Below are positions 33,801-45,083 of a DNA stretch of 64,000 nucleotides, one piece after another (position 1 is the stretch's first letter; each line of letters begins with the position of its first letter). The position numbers were made by a program, and so were the translations under genes. Source of the stretch: Verticillium longisporum (taxonomy: Eukaryota; Ascomycota; Sordariomycetes; Glomerellales; Plectosphaerellaceae); the NCBI GenBank assembly GCA_019188255.1, contig JAETXT010000006.1:3844001-3908000 (forward strand), read 5' to 3'. The notes beneath the pieces are model-generated. The model did not search any database and was not told the origin of the DNA. It saw nothing but the letters and a program-made list of their open reading frames with translations.

Positions 33801-34393
33801 GCGAAACGGGTATGTTCTGTATCGAATTCATGCAGGCGTACATATGAGGGCCGCATATATGACATGCGACAACCCTTTTCCTCCACTTGTCGTGACAAGG
33901 AGGAGTCCACGATAGCATATAGTAAAGCGATGCCCAGCACAGCAGTCATAAACGCCATCAGGGTAACGGAGAAGGGGCTGCGCAGTGCCGCTCGGTATTC
34001 GCGTTGTTGTGAAGCGTCATGGTTACTATCCGCGGACGAAGCGTCGTGTCTTGTAGCTTCAGCGCGTTTGCCGTCAGGTGGGCGGTCCGGCGAGGTTGAA
34101 GTGATGGACGGCGGCTGATGCGTTGAGATGGATGGTATCCGGTTGGAGCTGTCGCCCGCCGGCTGTGGTGTGTCTGACTTCCAATTGAAGCTCACATGTC
34201 GCCGGGCACCGGTCGGTAAGGGAGTGACAGTGTTTTGTTGCTCGTTCGAGCGTGGACTTGCGTCGGGACCGGGCTGGGCATCGTGCTCGAAGTCGGATCG
34301 TGGCCGATTGAGGAACGAGGCTTCTTCGGTTACCAGTGGCTTGTGGGAGGGTTCAACGCTGTCCTCGCTGGACGCGGATGAACGCCCCTTCAT
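30832..34393 (-). CDS. BST1: GPI inositol-deacylase (Bst1/PGAP1), with several apparent indels
   Basis: Removes the inositol acyl chain from newly made GPI-anchored proteins in the ER membrane. Exons 33746-34393 and 30832-33673, about 1160 residues after correction. The N-terminal 200 residues are disordered, then one membrane span (SVTLMAFMTAVLGIALLYAI) anchors the luminal lipase domain: GAPVLFIPGNAGSYKQVRP, DFFTVDFNEDITAFHGQT, catalytic serine in LILGHSMGGIVARTM, and LVSIAGGGLDTVVPSDYANI. The C-terminal part is polytopic and ends LFDSRESFDAKGSKRP. The frame changes four times. Breaks at 33152-33155 (G4), 32641-32644 (G4) and 32022-32026 (A5) are each repaired by one added base in the run, giving NDNPLWHVTLVSI, PLDSPGEHGTLEVLF and APFLPPPLTPSS. 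A fourth shift at the A6 run 31593-31598 needs one base fewer or two more to give WFLVPLIGVV. Net length agrees with these four corrections. Each fragment alone is clearly BST1. Confidence 0.92.
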
Positions 34394-35195
34394 CGGGCCG
34401 GTAAGTCTCACTGCGCTATGCCCTTGCAAGCAGAGGCCTCCTGCGGCGTCGGACGAAAGGTGTTGGCGATTGTTGGGAGGTATGCCGCCAGCTCTTTGCT
34501 TCGGCAAGAAGTGGGCAGAAGCTTGAAAAGCCTCCTGGCAAAGGAGATAGGTAGTTAGAAAGTTCCACCGTAGACGCATAAGCTTGTACATGCAACAGCT
34601 TGGGCAGGTAGGTATCCCACTGTAGTAGCTACCCACCGTCCAGGTACCCCGGCAAATGATGTGCTAGTGCATGCACTTCTGAGGTACCTTGGTGCACAGG
34701 CCCGTGTCTTTTTGAAGTCGTGGGGGTCCACGGCGTCTCTGAGTGTTGGCAGGGGCCCGATAATTACTGGCAAACTGGATCCTACGTAACAACCTTGGCT
34801 GCTAGTGCAGGTTTTCCTCTCGCAAGTGGAGCACCTACTACGGTACTCCTTTACTGATCTGGACTGCCAAACGGAGAGCGACTCCGAAACGGTACCAGCC
34901 TCTATGTACCTCTCGCGTCTGTGGGCCTGGTGCCAGGGTGGGTTGTAGCTACTCACGCGTTGCTCATGTCATTTTCCACGACTTTCCTCCAACGGACTAC
35001 GAGAGATGGTGCCAACAGGTTGAATATCAAGCTGTCTGATATCAGTTTATGTCTTGAACACTCATTCTTTACCTTGTTTGCCCTTTTCGTACAGCCCGAG
35101 GTGCAGCAGAGGGGGTCTCCCAGCTAACGGTCAGGCCTCTGTCCAAGTGAGTGTGAGCTACACCGATAGCTCCAGTGCCGCAGACGCCACTTGCC
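34394..35195. promoter_or_regulatory. Divergent promoter region, BST1 / PMS1
   Basis: About 800 bases between outward-facing starts. A TAGGTAGG patch lies near 34608. The minus-strand open frame upstream of the chosen BST1 start continues to 34636 without family features, so the ATG at 34393 (MKGRSSASSED) is preferred. Confidence 0.45.
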
Positions 35196-38100
35196 ATGGC
35201 TATCATTAAGGCCATTGAAGCCAATACTGTAAGAAATGAAGTCCCTTACAAACGAGTACATCGCCAAGGGAGCTCTCGCTGACCGTTCCTCCAGGTTCAT
35301 CGGATCCAATCTGGGCAGGTCATTGTCGATCTGTGTTCTGTGGTCAAGGAGCTTGTCGAGAACAGCCTTGATGCTAATGCTACGGCCATAGGTACGTGAC
35401 GTCAAGCAGTTTATCTCCAACCCGATACCTACGACAATTTCATTCCATACACCTTTACTCATCATGCCATCCTCCAGACGTGCGCTTCAAGAATCAAGGA
35501 CTGGAATCCATTGAAGTTCACGACAATGGATCTGGCATCTCACCTGATAACTACGAAGGATTGGCCTTGAAGCACCATACTTCCAAATTGGCGACCTTCT
35601 CTGATCTCAACACTCTGTCCACATTTGGCTTCCGTGGCGAGGCTTTGTCGTCTCTTTGCGCCTTGTCTCAGTTCTCTGTCGTCACCTGCCTCGCCAGTGA
35701 CGCCCCCAGAGCGACTAAGCTAGAGTTCGAGCCATCTGGCAGGCTGAAGGGCACTACCGTCGTCGCTGGGCAGAAGGGCACAGTGGTAACGGTCAATAGC
35801 CTATTCCACAATCTCCCTGTCCGGCGACGTGAACTTGAACGTAAGATCAAGCGAGAGTGGAATAAGGTCATCACGCTTCTCAACCAATACGCCTGCATAC
35901 AGACTGGTTTGAAGTTTACCATTTCCCAGCAACCCAACAAGGGTAAGCGCATCATTCTCTTTTCTACCAAGGGAAACACCACCGTCCGAGACAATATCAT
36001 CAACATCTTCGGTGCCAAGACCACAGCTGTTTTGACGAGACTCGATGTCGAGCTTCAGTTTGAGCCATCAGCAGAATCAGGCCTCACTTCAGCAAAACAG
36101 CCTGACCAAAGCGCTTCCCCTGTTCATGTCAAAGGATTCGTCAGCCGACCCGCGCATGGCGAAGGTCGTCAAACTCCAGATCGTCAGATGTTCTTCGTCA
36201 ACGGACGGCCTTGCATTCTCCCTCAGTTTGCAAAGGTGTTCAATGACGTGTACAGGTCGTATAATTCATCGCAATCACCCTTCATCCTCGCCGATATACA
36301 ACTCGACACTCATCTTTACGATGTGAATGTTAGCCCAGACAAACGCACAATTCTGATGCATGAGCAAAATCGCATGTTGGAGTCTCTACGCGAAGCTCTC
36401 ACATCCCTATTCGAGTCTCAGGACTATTCCATCCCCTTGTCACACATGGCACCATCCAAGCCCGGATCATCTGTGGCCTCTTCACCAAAATCTAGCCCCG
36501 ACAAGCAGTCGCCATTGCGTCGGGTGATTTCAGACACGAGCAACGACGATGTATATCGGTCCACGGAGATTGAGACAGACACAGAAAGCGCAGAAAACGC
36601 AACTGACAACCAAGGTTGTTTGACCCGGAAATCTCAGCCGGTGACTGCTCAAGCACTTGAGTCTCCCGCCCAAGCTCTCATGGACCGCTGGATCTCCAAG
36701 CAATCGAACAACACGATTCACGAAATATATTCGGGGGCCAGTGAACCCAGTGGCAGTTCTTCAGAAGCAGAGCACGGAAAATCCCCGGCCAAGCCAATGC
36801 TATCCATCAATAGTAAGGGTGTACGAGGTGAACCGTCGCATCAAGTTTTTTCAAGGCCGAAGACCAGTATGACGAACCTTGGGATCACAGAAAATTCGAC
36901 AAGCTCTAGAGATCCAGTGTTCCCAGATCAAGACCCACTGTTGTCCACTTCGAAGACCATGTTTGTCAGTCCTACAAGCATATCACGAATTCAACGCAAG
37001 ACAGGCAGCCCTAGGATGGTACCACTATCTCCCGAGGCGCCTGCTGGAGCTGCTAGCGCACATACAAGTGCGAAGGGAAACCCTCACGAACCAGCATCAC
37101 ATCGAGAACCCAGTCTGCCATCGTCTCCGATAGACGCATTACGCCCAGACGATAATCAGTTGAGGAGCTATATAGCCTTCAGTGGCTGCCAGAAGCCAAC
37201 GGCATCTCACGCCCAAAGCACCGCAACAGAAGTTAGGGAAAACAACCAACATCTCCAGCGTGCCACTCTCAGAAACGATGAAGACCTTGAGGTGGTCTAT
37301 GCTCCCCCGTCTAAAAAAAACCGAGAACCGAGCATGGCCGATTCAGACTCTGACCACCAAGTCCTCGTTGATGCAGACCCGGACAGCGTTGATGATCAGA
37401 GCGATGTTGTGAGCGAAAATTTGTCGAATAGCGCTGGTCATGATCCGGATGAAGAGCCTCAAGCTTCATATCGAGATGATCAGAGTAGTGCTGACTCGGA
37501 GCCTCGTGACCGAAATAGGGCCAGGTCAGGGTTTGATGCGTTATCTTGGATCTCCAAGCGTAAAGATGCAACATTGCGATATGAGCAAACTGTCAAAACT
37601 GATGAAGCGGATCTTGCTGCCTGGTCTGAGGAAGAGGCAAGTGAAGGCAAGGGGCTTTCCGGCAGTTCAACCTCCGCTGCTGTCAAGGCCGGCCTCGAAG
37701 CCGAAAACGCCGAGGATAAGCTCTCGCTCATCATCTCCAAATCAGATTTCGATGACATGGCAGTAGTCGGCCAATTTAACCTAGGGTTTATACTTGCTGT
37801 CAGGCACGCGAGTGGCAGTGCAAATGGTGAGCATGAGAAAAGCCATGACAGCTTGTTCATCATCGATCAACATGCATCAGATGAGAAGTACAATTTCGAA
37901 AGGCTCCAATCATGCACTACCGTACAGTCACAACACCTAGTTCAGCCCAAACAGCTCGAGCTTACTGCTCTTGAGGAGGAAATTGTGAGGGAAAACATTT
38001 CGGCTTTGGAGGTCAATGGCTTCAAGGTACGCATCGACGACTCGGGATCGCAGCCAGTGGGATTGCGATGTGAACTTGTGGCTCTGCCCCTGAGTCGTGA

Positions 38101-38455
38101 GACGACATTTACATTAGCGGACCTCGAAGAACTCATATCATTGCTGGGTGACCATGATCTTACGGGCACGAGCCCTGCGCCTCGGCCTTCCAGAGTGCGG
38201 AAGATGTTTGCCATGCGAGCGTGTCGGAGCAGCATCATGGTCGGCAAAGCATTGACGCATCGACAGATGGAAAGGTTGGTAAGACATATGGGAGAACTGG
38301 ACAAGCCTTGGAATTGCCCTCATGGCCGACCAACAATGCGACACATCTATGAGCTCGCCTCCTGGGATGAAAACTCCTGGGTTCGGAATATGGGTCAGCG
38401 AAATACAGCGCAAGAAAACGTCGCCTGGGCTTCGTATGCACGCACTGAGGCTTAA
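35196..38455 (+). CDS. PMS1: DNA mismatch repair protein Pms1 (MutL homologue with endonuclease motif)
   Basis: Exons 35196-35228, 35295-35391 and 35478-38455 encode 1035 residues. The GHKL ATPase motifs are split by introns and intact after splicing: [17 protein letters not shown] (with the Mg/ATP-binding Glu and Asn), [12 protein letters not shown] and [17 protein letters not shown]. The transducer domain follows ([30 protein letters not shown]). Residues of roughly 370-760 form an acidic, Ser-rich linker of low conservation. The C-terminal domain holds the metal-dependent nicking site [18 protein letters not shown] and [18 protein letters not shown], then [15 protein letters not shown]. 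Pms1 pairs with Mlh1 to form MutL-alpha, which nicks DNA in post-replicative mismatch repair in the nucleus. All catalytic residues I can check are present. The frame is intact. Confidence 0.96.
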
Positions 38456-38694
38456 ATTCAACGATTAGCTAGGTCGCGAACGTTCTTGGAATATGAAAAG
38501 CAGCCAGGCGCAGATTTCATCAGATCTTACATGCCTTTGGGTCACAAAATCGCAACGTCGAGGAAGGTTGAGCATATAGTAGGCAATGACTTGAATTCAG
38601 ACCCTGCAACTCCGTATCCAACCCAGCGACCCGTAACTTGTTTCCTTGCCCCGCACAACATGTATTTGACTCTGTATGCAAAGAGGTTGACTGT
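38456..38694. other. Convergent 3' intergenic region
   Basis: About 240 bases between PMS1 and the next minus-strand gene. No gene is seen. Confidence 0.35.
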
Positions 38695-40786
38695 CTATTT
38701 GTTCAAAATGCTGAAGCGCGAACGGGAGGGAGGAAGTGTTGCGCGGCCTTCTTCTGCAATTTTGCCGCTAACATTACGTCGACTGAACGCTCCCGCGGGT
38801 TGGCCGTCATAGTCGTTTCCTGATGACACCTGGCGATTGCTTCCAATCATGATTGGGGGTGTCGCCGGTTTGAGCTGACCATATGGTTTGGCAACAAAGT
38901 CGGACTCTCGTTGAATCGAGCCTGTTCTGTGGGGTGGTGGCGTAGGCCCAGTGTTTAAAGCATGCTTTTCATCAGCAATATCGTGACTGCCACTGAAGGA
39001 CCGCGGATGTGACTTTCTCTCGGGCGACGCAGAGCCATGCATTGAGTTGTATGGTGCCATTAGCCTGTTCCTTGGTGCAGGCGGGTTTGAGCGAAGCGGT
39101 TGAGGATGAAGGCTTCCAACATCGCCGTCACCACTTTGGTGGCCAACGCGATAATTTTCGCCATGCTCAGAGTCCGAGTCGTCCCCGTCGGGGACGTCGT
39201 ATCGCTTGTCAAGTGCGTCGTACGTCTTCTGGTAACTCTCGCGGTTTCGCCCAGCGGCATTCATCAGCTGATTGCGGTGCTGTGTACGGGAGATCAGAGA
39301 GTCACTCGCACTCCACGTCTCAGTAAACTTTGCCACTCGCTGTTGCCCTGTGTGGGGACTAGCAGGAGCGTTGAGATCAACATTGGTAAAAGAACGAGCT
39401 GTCTCGCTTTCTTCAAGCGGAACCTGGGAATAGTAGCCCTGATGCATCGACGGCGGCTTTGACAGCCTTCGTGTGTCTGTAGAGATGACTGAGTTGCGTG
39501 GTGACGAGTTGCCAGGAACAATCTGATACTGCCTCGAGGGGAAATCGGCGACCGAGTTCCTACTATTGAAAGAGCTTCCAGAATCGGCCCTGGTTCGGAG
39601 GAAGGGGATTGTTGGGGGTTGCGAAATGTCCTCATATGGAAGACCTGAACGGCGACGGTCTTCTAGTGGCGTTGAGAGCCGCTTCTCGCTTTCTGTGGTG
39701 CTGGCGGTGGCAATGCTTGACTTGTTCCGGGTGTGCTTTGCCCGCGAGGTGAAACGATCTTCGAGTGGGTTGAGGTCAGGGGGCATGCTCGCAATTCGGC
39801 GAAAGACAAGGCCCAGCCAGATGGAGATGCTCAGAGACACCAGGTGAAGGGCACCGGCACCAAGGAACGTATACCCTACAGCCGGGACGAAGTAGTCAAC
39901 AAGGCTAGCATCAGACAGGCGTGTCGTCCATGACGATCCATGGTTCCGGACGCTAAGAGCGCCAAACACATAGCCAGGGACTATGCAGATGTCCGAAACT
40001 GCAGCGAAGATCTGGTAGGCGGCTGAGGAGGCTGGAGTGCGACTGCTTGCAGAGCGTGACAGGTGGTAAATAGCGTAGGCGCAATGCAGCAAAACAACGC
40101 CAGGCTAGACAGGTTAGCGATTGCGCGCGAAGGTTTTGGGTTGACGTGACAAGCAGTACGGCCCGTGACGTGTCGTCAGGAATGGGAACGAAGACTTACA
40201 GCAATCCGCAATACCCAACCCACCACGACAGGGATGCCGGTGAGCAAAATAAGCAGGGTCAACAGCCCAGCGGCGCCAATGAACTGGAAAACTCTCAAGA
40301 TCAGCTGCAATACACGGAGACCTTTGATCCAGCCTTTCATTCTCGGGCTTAACGCGAGGTAGGTTGTGGACCGATGAGACAACACCATGTGTGCACTTAA
40401 TCAGGGTAACAACCCATTAGCATTGAGCACCGGTAAAACAATCAGCCACGGATAGAGACGAGGTTCTCTTACTCGGGATGCCGGTTAAAGGATATGAGAG
40501 GCCCATCATGTTTCTTCGGCTTGGGTGCTTTGGGAGTGTAGCTGGCGCGGGTGACAGCCTTGGGATCGAAGGACTTCTCAGGCAGGCCACTCCCGCGACT
40601 CCCCATGGCTTCGTAGAGGAAAGGTTGCTGGACACCCATACTGGAATGTGCTAGGATGGGACAATTGGAGGGTGCGTCTAGCTGGAATGTACTGCGGGAG
40701 AGTCGTCGGGGCCCAGTTGGAATGGCAACTTGAGGTCCCTTGCGGGGGTGGTTGGGAAAGCGACGATAGGTTTGGATTGGAGACAA
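38695..40786 (-). CDS. Fungal multi-spanning membrane protein with long disordered tail, function unknown
   Basis: Three exons, 40473-40786, 40200-40395 and 38695-40104, join in frame. The donor after RHP and the acceptor TTAAG give RHPDAHMVLSHRS. Exon 1 carries RRLSRSTFQLDAPSNCPILA, SSMGVQQPFLYEAMGS and KAPKPKKHDGPLISFNRHP, a conserved cytosolic N-terminus. Four membrane segments follow: VLQLILRVFQFIGAAGLL, the LILLTGIPVVVGWVLRIA region, AYQIFAAVSDICIVPGYVFG and the VPAVGYTFLGAGALHLVSLS to WLGLVFRRIA region. The final 300 residues are polar and low in complexity. I recognise this layout as a conserved ascomycete membrane protein without assigned function, not a named gene. The 5' end is uncertain: no ATG is found in frame upstream of 40786 before a stop, so either a short first exon or another base error lies around 40790-40860. 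Products split at 40388 would be a mis-annotation. Confidence 0.75.
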
Positions 40787-41459
40787 ATGGGGGTATCGAG
40801 TGAGATGAGCACAAATGTCGACTCAATGCAGCAGTACTGAGGGGCGCATGTCATATGAGCTCTCTACCGTTCTTGTTTGAACAGCATAATACGGGCAGGC
40901 GAGACGGATTGACGTCGTCCTTTCACTATTTTGCTGTTGCGAGCTGAATGCCGTTTCTACAGCAACAGCTCTGGGCATCTCTGTCTCGAGGTGCTTGGGC
41001 AGTAAGTACGCTTATCTTATCAACCCGTACGGTTCTCCAACCTCAGGCACACATATAACTGAGCACCGTCTATCTTGTCCAGGAAGTACATGTGGCTCGA
41101 GCTCACCTGGACCACGGTGTTGTTCAATTGCCTGAGAAAGGTGGTCAGCGAAAGGCCGAAAGTGACCGGCGCTTTCGGCGCCGAGATAAAATCGTGATAT
41201 TCCCAGATCCCCGGCAAGCGAAGCAAAAAAATGAATGGACATGCGACTTCGGAAAACTGGCTATTCGTATTCTCGTTGTTCTCAATGTTTCACGAAAGCA
41301 TTTAACGGCGGTTCGGCTTCATGTTAAACCTTGGTATGCCCTACCACGCTGCATGAGTAAGTAGGTCTGTTGACTCTAGCATAGGCTGCCACTATCGGTT
41401 GGTCCTACATCCAATATTACTAGTCACGCCGCAACCAATCCGCCGATTCCTCGTCCAGA
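40787..41459. promoter_or_regulatory. Divergent region upstream of the membrane protein and ARH1
   Basis: About 670 bases with no secure gene. A short minus-strand frame at 41012-41242 contains a stretch ending YFLDKIDGAQLYVCLRLEN. It has no clear start or partner exon, and I do not call it a gene. Confidence 0.4.
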
Positions 41460-43181
41460 ATGGGTTCACTCGTACTCACCGCGGGGACCAGGACTTCATG
41501 TGCCAGAGTCTCGTCGTCTCTGAAGCGCACAATCCTCCACCCCCAACCACATTTGACTCGTCATGCAAGCACGCATTCAAGCGGCAGAACGGCTCCGCGT
41601 AGGCCAGACGAACCCCTTCGCATGGCCATTGTGGGATCTGGCCCTGCTGGATTTTATACCGCGTACCGAGTCATGTCTCGATTGCCCCAAGCCCGAGTCG
41701 ATATGTACGAGTCTCTGCCAGTCCCCTATGGGCTCGTTAGGTTTGGTGTGGCGCCTGACCACCCAGAGGTGAAGGTATAAGCAATATGATTCACATTGTG
41801 GTTATCATGCGCCGCTCACACAATACAGAATTGCCAGGACAAGTTTGAAGAGATAGCTAGCTCCCCAAACTTCACCTTTGTCGGCAACGTCTCCGTAGGC
41901 GATGCGACTCATCAGCCGCACAGTCGAACCGTCCAACTGCCTAGTTTGCTCCGTAACTATGATGCCATCTTGTTCTCATACGGCGCCATCAAGGACAAGG
42001 CACTAAACATACCCGGTGAGTCATCTCTTGCCGGTATATACTCGGCACGGCAGTTTGTTGGATGGTACAATGGGCTTCCCGAATCGGCTGCCCTCGCCCC
42101 AAATCTCACCACAGGCGATGAAGCCGTTGTGATCGGCCAGGGGAACGTTGCTCTTGACGTTGCAAGAATACTTCTAGAAGACATCGATGTTCTGCGAAAG
42201 ACGGACATTACCGATGAGGCTTTGGCCACATTAGCCACTTCTCGTATACGTCGGGTACATGTCGTTGGAAGGCGCGGGCCAATGCAGGTAGGTCGAAACT
42301 TGCGAATGGAAACAATACTCCCACATAACTTGCTGATGATTGGAAAGGCTGCCTTTACTATAAAAGAGGCTCGGGAGTTGATGAAGATACCTGGTGTCGC
42401 ATTCCACCCTGTGGAACCGTCCCTTATCCCCTCTGATCTCAAATCGCTTCCCAGGGCTGCGAAACGTCTGATAGAACTGGTGGCCAAGGGGTCACAGGCA
42501 CAAGTGTCGACCGCGCCCAGGTCATGGTCTTTGGACTTTTGCCTTTCACCGACCGAGTTTGTAGCCAGCGATGTCTCGCCTCACTTTGTCGGCAGCACAG
42601 TGCTCGAACGCACAGAGCTCACCTCCAAGTTCGATCCAAACGCCCAGGCGCAGCTGAAGGGCGAAAAGGTCATTTTACCGTCATCCCTTGTCTTTCGCTC
42701 CATCGGGTACAAATCAGCACCGCTCCTGGGTTTTCAAGAGGCAGGTGTGCTGTTTGATGAGCGGCGCGGCGTCATCATGAACGATGGGCAAGGACGTGTT
42801 CTTCGAAGAACGTCGACTGAGCTTGAGACCGATATCATGTCAGAAATTTCCCCTGGCCTTTACTGCGCTGGCTGGGTCAAGCGTGGGCCCACGGGAGTCA
42901 TTGCAACCACCATGCAGGACGCTTTCGATACAGGCGACTCGATTGTGCGAGATTGGCTCTCGGGTATCAAGTTCCTACAGGCAGGAGAAGATTCGAGCTC
43001 AAGCCCGCTGCCAGGATGGGACAGGGTGCGTACAGAAATGGCTGTGGACAAGAATCAGCCTACCGTGGACTGGCACGGCTGGCGCAAGATCGACCAAGCT
43101 GAGCGAGAAAAGGGGCAGGAGAAAGGTAAGGAACGTGAAAAGTTCACAAGCACTAAGGCCATGCTCGAAGTTGTAGCATAA
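41460..43181 (+). CDS. ARH1: Mitochondrial NADPH:adrenodoxin/ferredoxin oxidoreductase
   Basis: Exons 41460-41774 and 41829-43181 encode 555 residues. The first 50 residues are basic and Ser-rich with no acidic residues apart from the end, a mitochondrial presequence. FAD binding is seen in MAIVGSGPAGFYTAYRV, followed by DMYESLPVPYGLVRFGVAPD HPEVK-type sequence. NADPH binding is seen in DEAVVIGQGNVALDVARILL and VHVVGRRGPMQ. The C-terminal FAD contact is GLYCAGWVKRGPTGVIATTM. The enzyme passes electrons from NADPH to mitochondrial ferredoxin for Fe-S cluster assembly and heme A synthesis. Length is slightly above the yeast protein because of a low-complexity C-terminal tail. It lies tail to tail with the ETF-alpha gene, 44 bases apart. 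Confidence 0.96.
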
Positions 43182-43225
43182 AGTGGATCGAGGACTATAA
43201 AGGACAATCATTTGTGTACAACATT

Positions 43226-44334
43226 TTACTGCTTCAGCTTTTCCGTCAACTCCGGAACCTTGTCGAAAAGATCACCAACGAGCCCTACATCTGCAACCTG
43301 GAAGATGGGAGCATCTGCATCCTTGTTGATGGCTGCGATGACCTTGCTATCCTTCATACCCGCCAGATGCTGGATCGCGCCAGAGATTCCCACTGCCATG
43401 TAAAGCTGAGGAGCCACAACCTTGCCTGTTTGCCCGACCTGCAAGCTGTTATCGGCATAGCCACTATCGACAGCAGCCCGAGAGGCACCGACCGCTGCAC
43501 CGAGCGAATCCGCGAGTGGAAGCATGACCTTGTCAAACTCCTCCTTGGACTTAAGACCACGCCCACCAGAAACAACCTTGCCAGCAGTGGCAAGATCAGG
43601 GCGATCCGACTTGGTCAACTCTTCGGAAACCCACTCAGTCGTAGAGGGTGCCTTGGGGTCCACACCGGCCTCGACAGACGCTGAGCCGCCCGTCTCTTCA
43701 GCAGCAGGAAAAGCCGTGCCTCGAATAGTGACAACCTTGACCTTATCCGAGGACTGAACCGTAGCAATTGCGTTGCCGGCATAGATGGGCCGTACAAATA
43801 CATCTTCACTCTCGATCGCAACGATATCCGACACCTGCTGCAAATCGAGGAGCGCAGCTACACGTGGCATGATATTCTTGCCAAAAGCCGTGTGGCTTGC
43901 GATGACGTGCGTATACCCGCCTTGCTTGATGTTCTCAACCAGCAGGGGAGCGAAGTTCTCGGGAAGACCCTGTCAAGACGAGAATGAAGTGTCAGCATTG
44001 AGTATGATAGCGAAATTGTTTCAGTGGTAGGTCAAACCTTGTCATAAAGTGCATTGTCCACAGCAATGATCTTCTCAACGCCATCCACCTTGGCTGCCTC
44101 CTGCGCAACAGCCTGGATGTTTCCTCCAGCAACGAAGCCGTGCACTGTGCCTCCCAGTTTCTTCGCTGCCGTAATGGAACTCAGAGAGCCATGATTGAGC
44201 TGACCCTCGCGTTGCTCCAATATCGCAAGCGTCGAAAGTAAGCTGCGCCTTGCTTGGTTGGAGAGAGGTAGGCGCTGGAGGAGCGAGGCGGGTACTCCGC
44301 GAAAAGCGACCCTTCGTGCAGCAGTGTAAGACAT
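43226..44334 (-). CDS. ETFA: Electron transfer flavoprotein alpha subunit, mitochondrial
   Basis: Exons 44038-44334 and 43226-43969 encode 346 residues. A basic presequence ([20 protein letters not shown]) precedes the N-terminal nucleotide-fold domain ([44 protein letters not shown]). The C-terminal FAD domain has [78 protein letters not shown] and [19 protein letters not shown] collects electrons from matrix acyl-CoA and related dehydrogenases and hands them to ETF-ubiquinone oxidoreductase. The protein matches the family over its whole length with an intact frame. The beta subunit is not in this window. Confidence 0.97.
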
Positions 44335-45083
44335 ATTAATGTTTCGTATGCGCCGTAAGTTGAGAAATCACAGATATAGACTACAGTCCGCTCAAATGAT
44401 TGAGTGGCGCTGTACGAGGGCTTTGGAGCAGACACGCAGGGGGCGGCTTGTGAACATTACGGATTTCGAATAGGCGTCTGCTGTTGCGGTTTGACACGGC
44501 CCGAGGTTGTCGTCCGTCATCGGCTGCTACTGACCAGGGGTGGGGCCAGTCACAACAGTCATCTCATCACGTGAGTATAGCGAGGGACCCTCTTACTGGT
44601 TTCTCAGTGGTCGGGATGTGAAGGTTACTAAGCCAGTGCCCCTGCACATGTGGACGCTTTTGGACCGCTCATCAGCAGCAATCTGTTCAGTCAGTCAATC
44701 GCCTTCCTTGCCCAGCTGCCAGCCTCTGCCCTTTTAGAGAGACCCTCCTGCAGCACTTCGACCGCGCCCCCAAAATTCTTGAGACGCGATCACGCCTCGC
44801 GACGGGATCATCCACTTCCCACCCCCACGGACTCGCTGTTCCGCAAAGATAACTCATTACACTGAGGTTCGAGCAAAGAGTTCACAATTCGCTTGACATT
44901 TCCTAGCGCTCTCTCTCTCGCTTGCTCCGACGCCCGCGTCAGGTCGACGTCTTCACCAACGCGCAACGACTCTAAACCCCGTCGCGCGTTCACCGCGCGT
45001 TCTTCCCAAGAAACAATCTTGTCGCGCATCACTCACCACGAAGTCGCCTCAAGGATCTTTATATTCTCGCTGTCCTCATCACC
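44335..45083. promoter_or_regulatory. Divergent promoter region, ETF-alpha / RSC8
   Basis: About 750 bases. A CACGTG core lies at about 44567-44572. The region just before the RSC8 start is rich in CT and CGC strings, common in fungal 5' leaders. No gene is recognised. Confidence 0.45.

Noticed and set aside
41012..41242. Short minus-strand frames ending YFLDKIDGAQLYVCLRLEN, faintly like the CAP/TBCC beta-helix
   Set aside because: No convincing start, no partner exon and only a short resemblance. Kept as a note, not as a gene.
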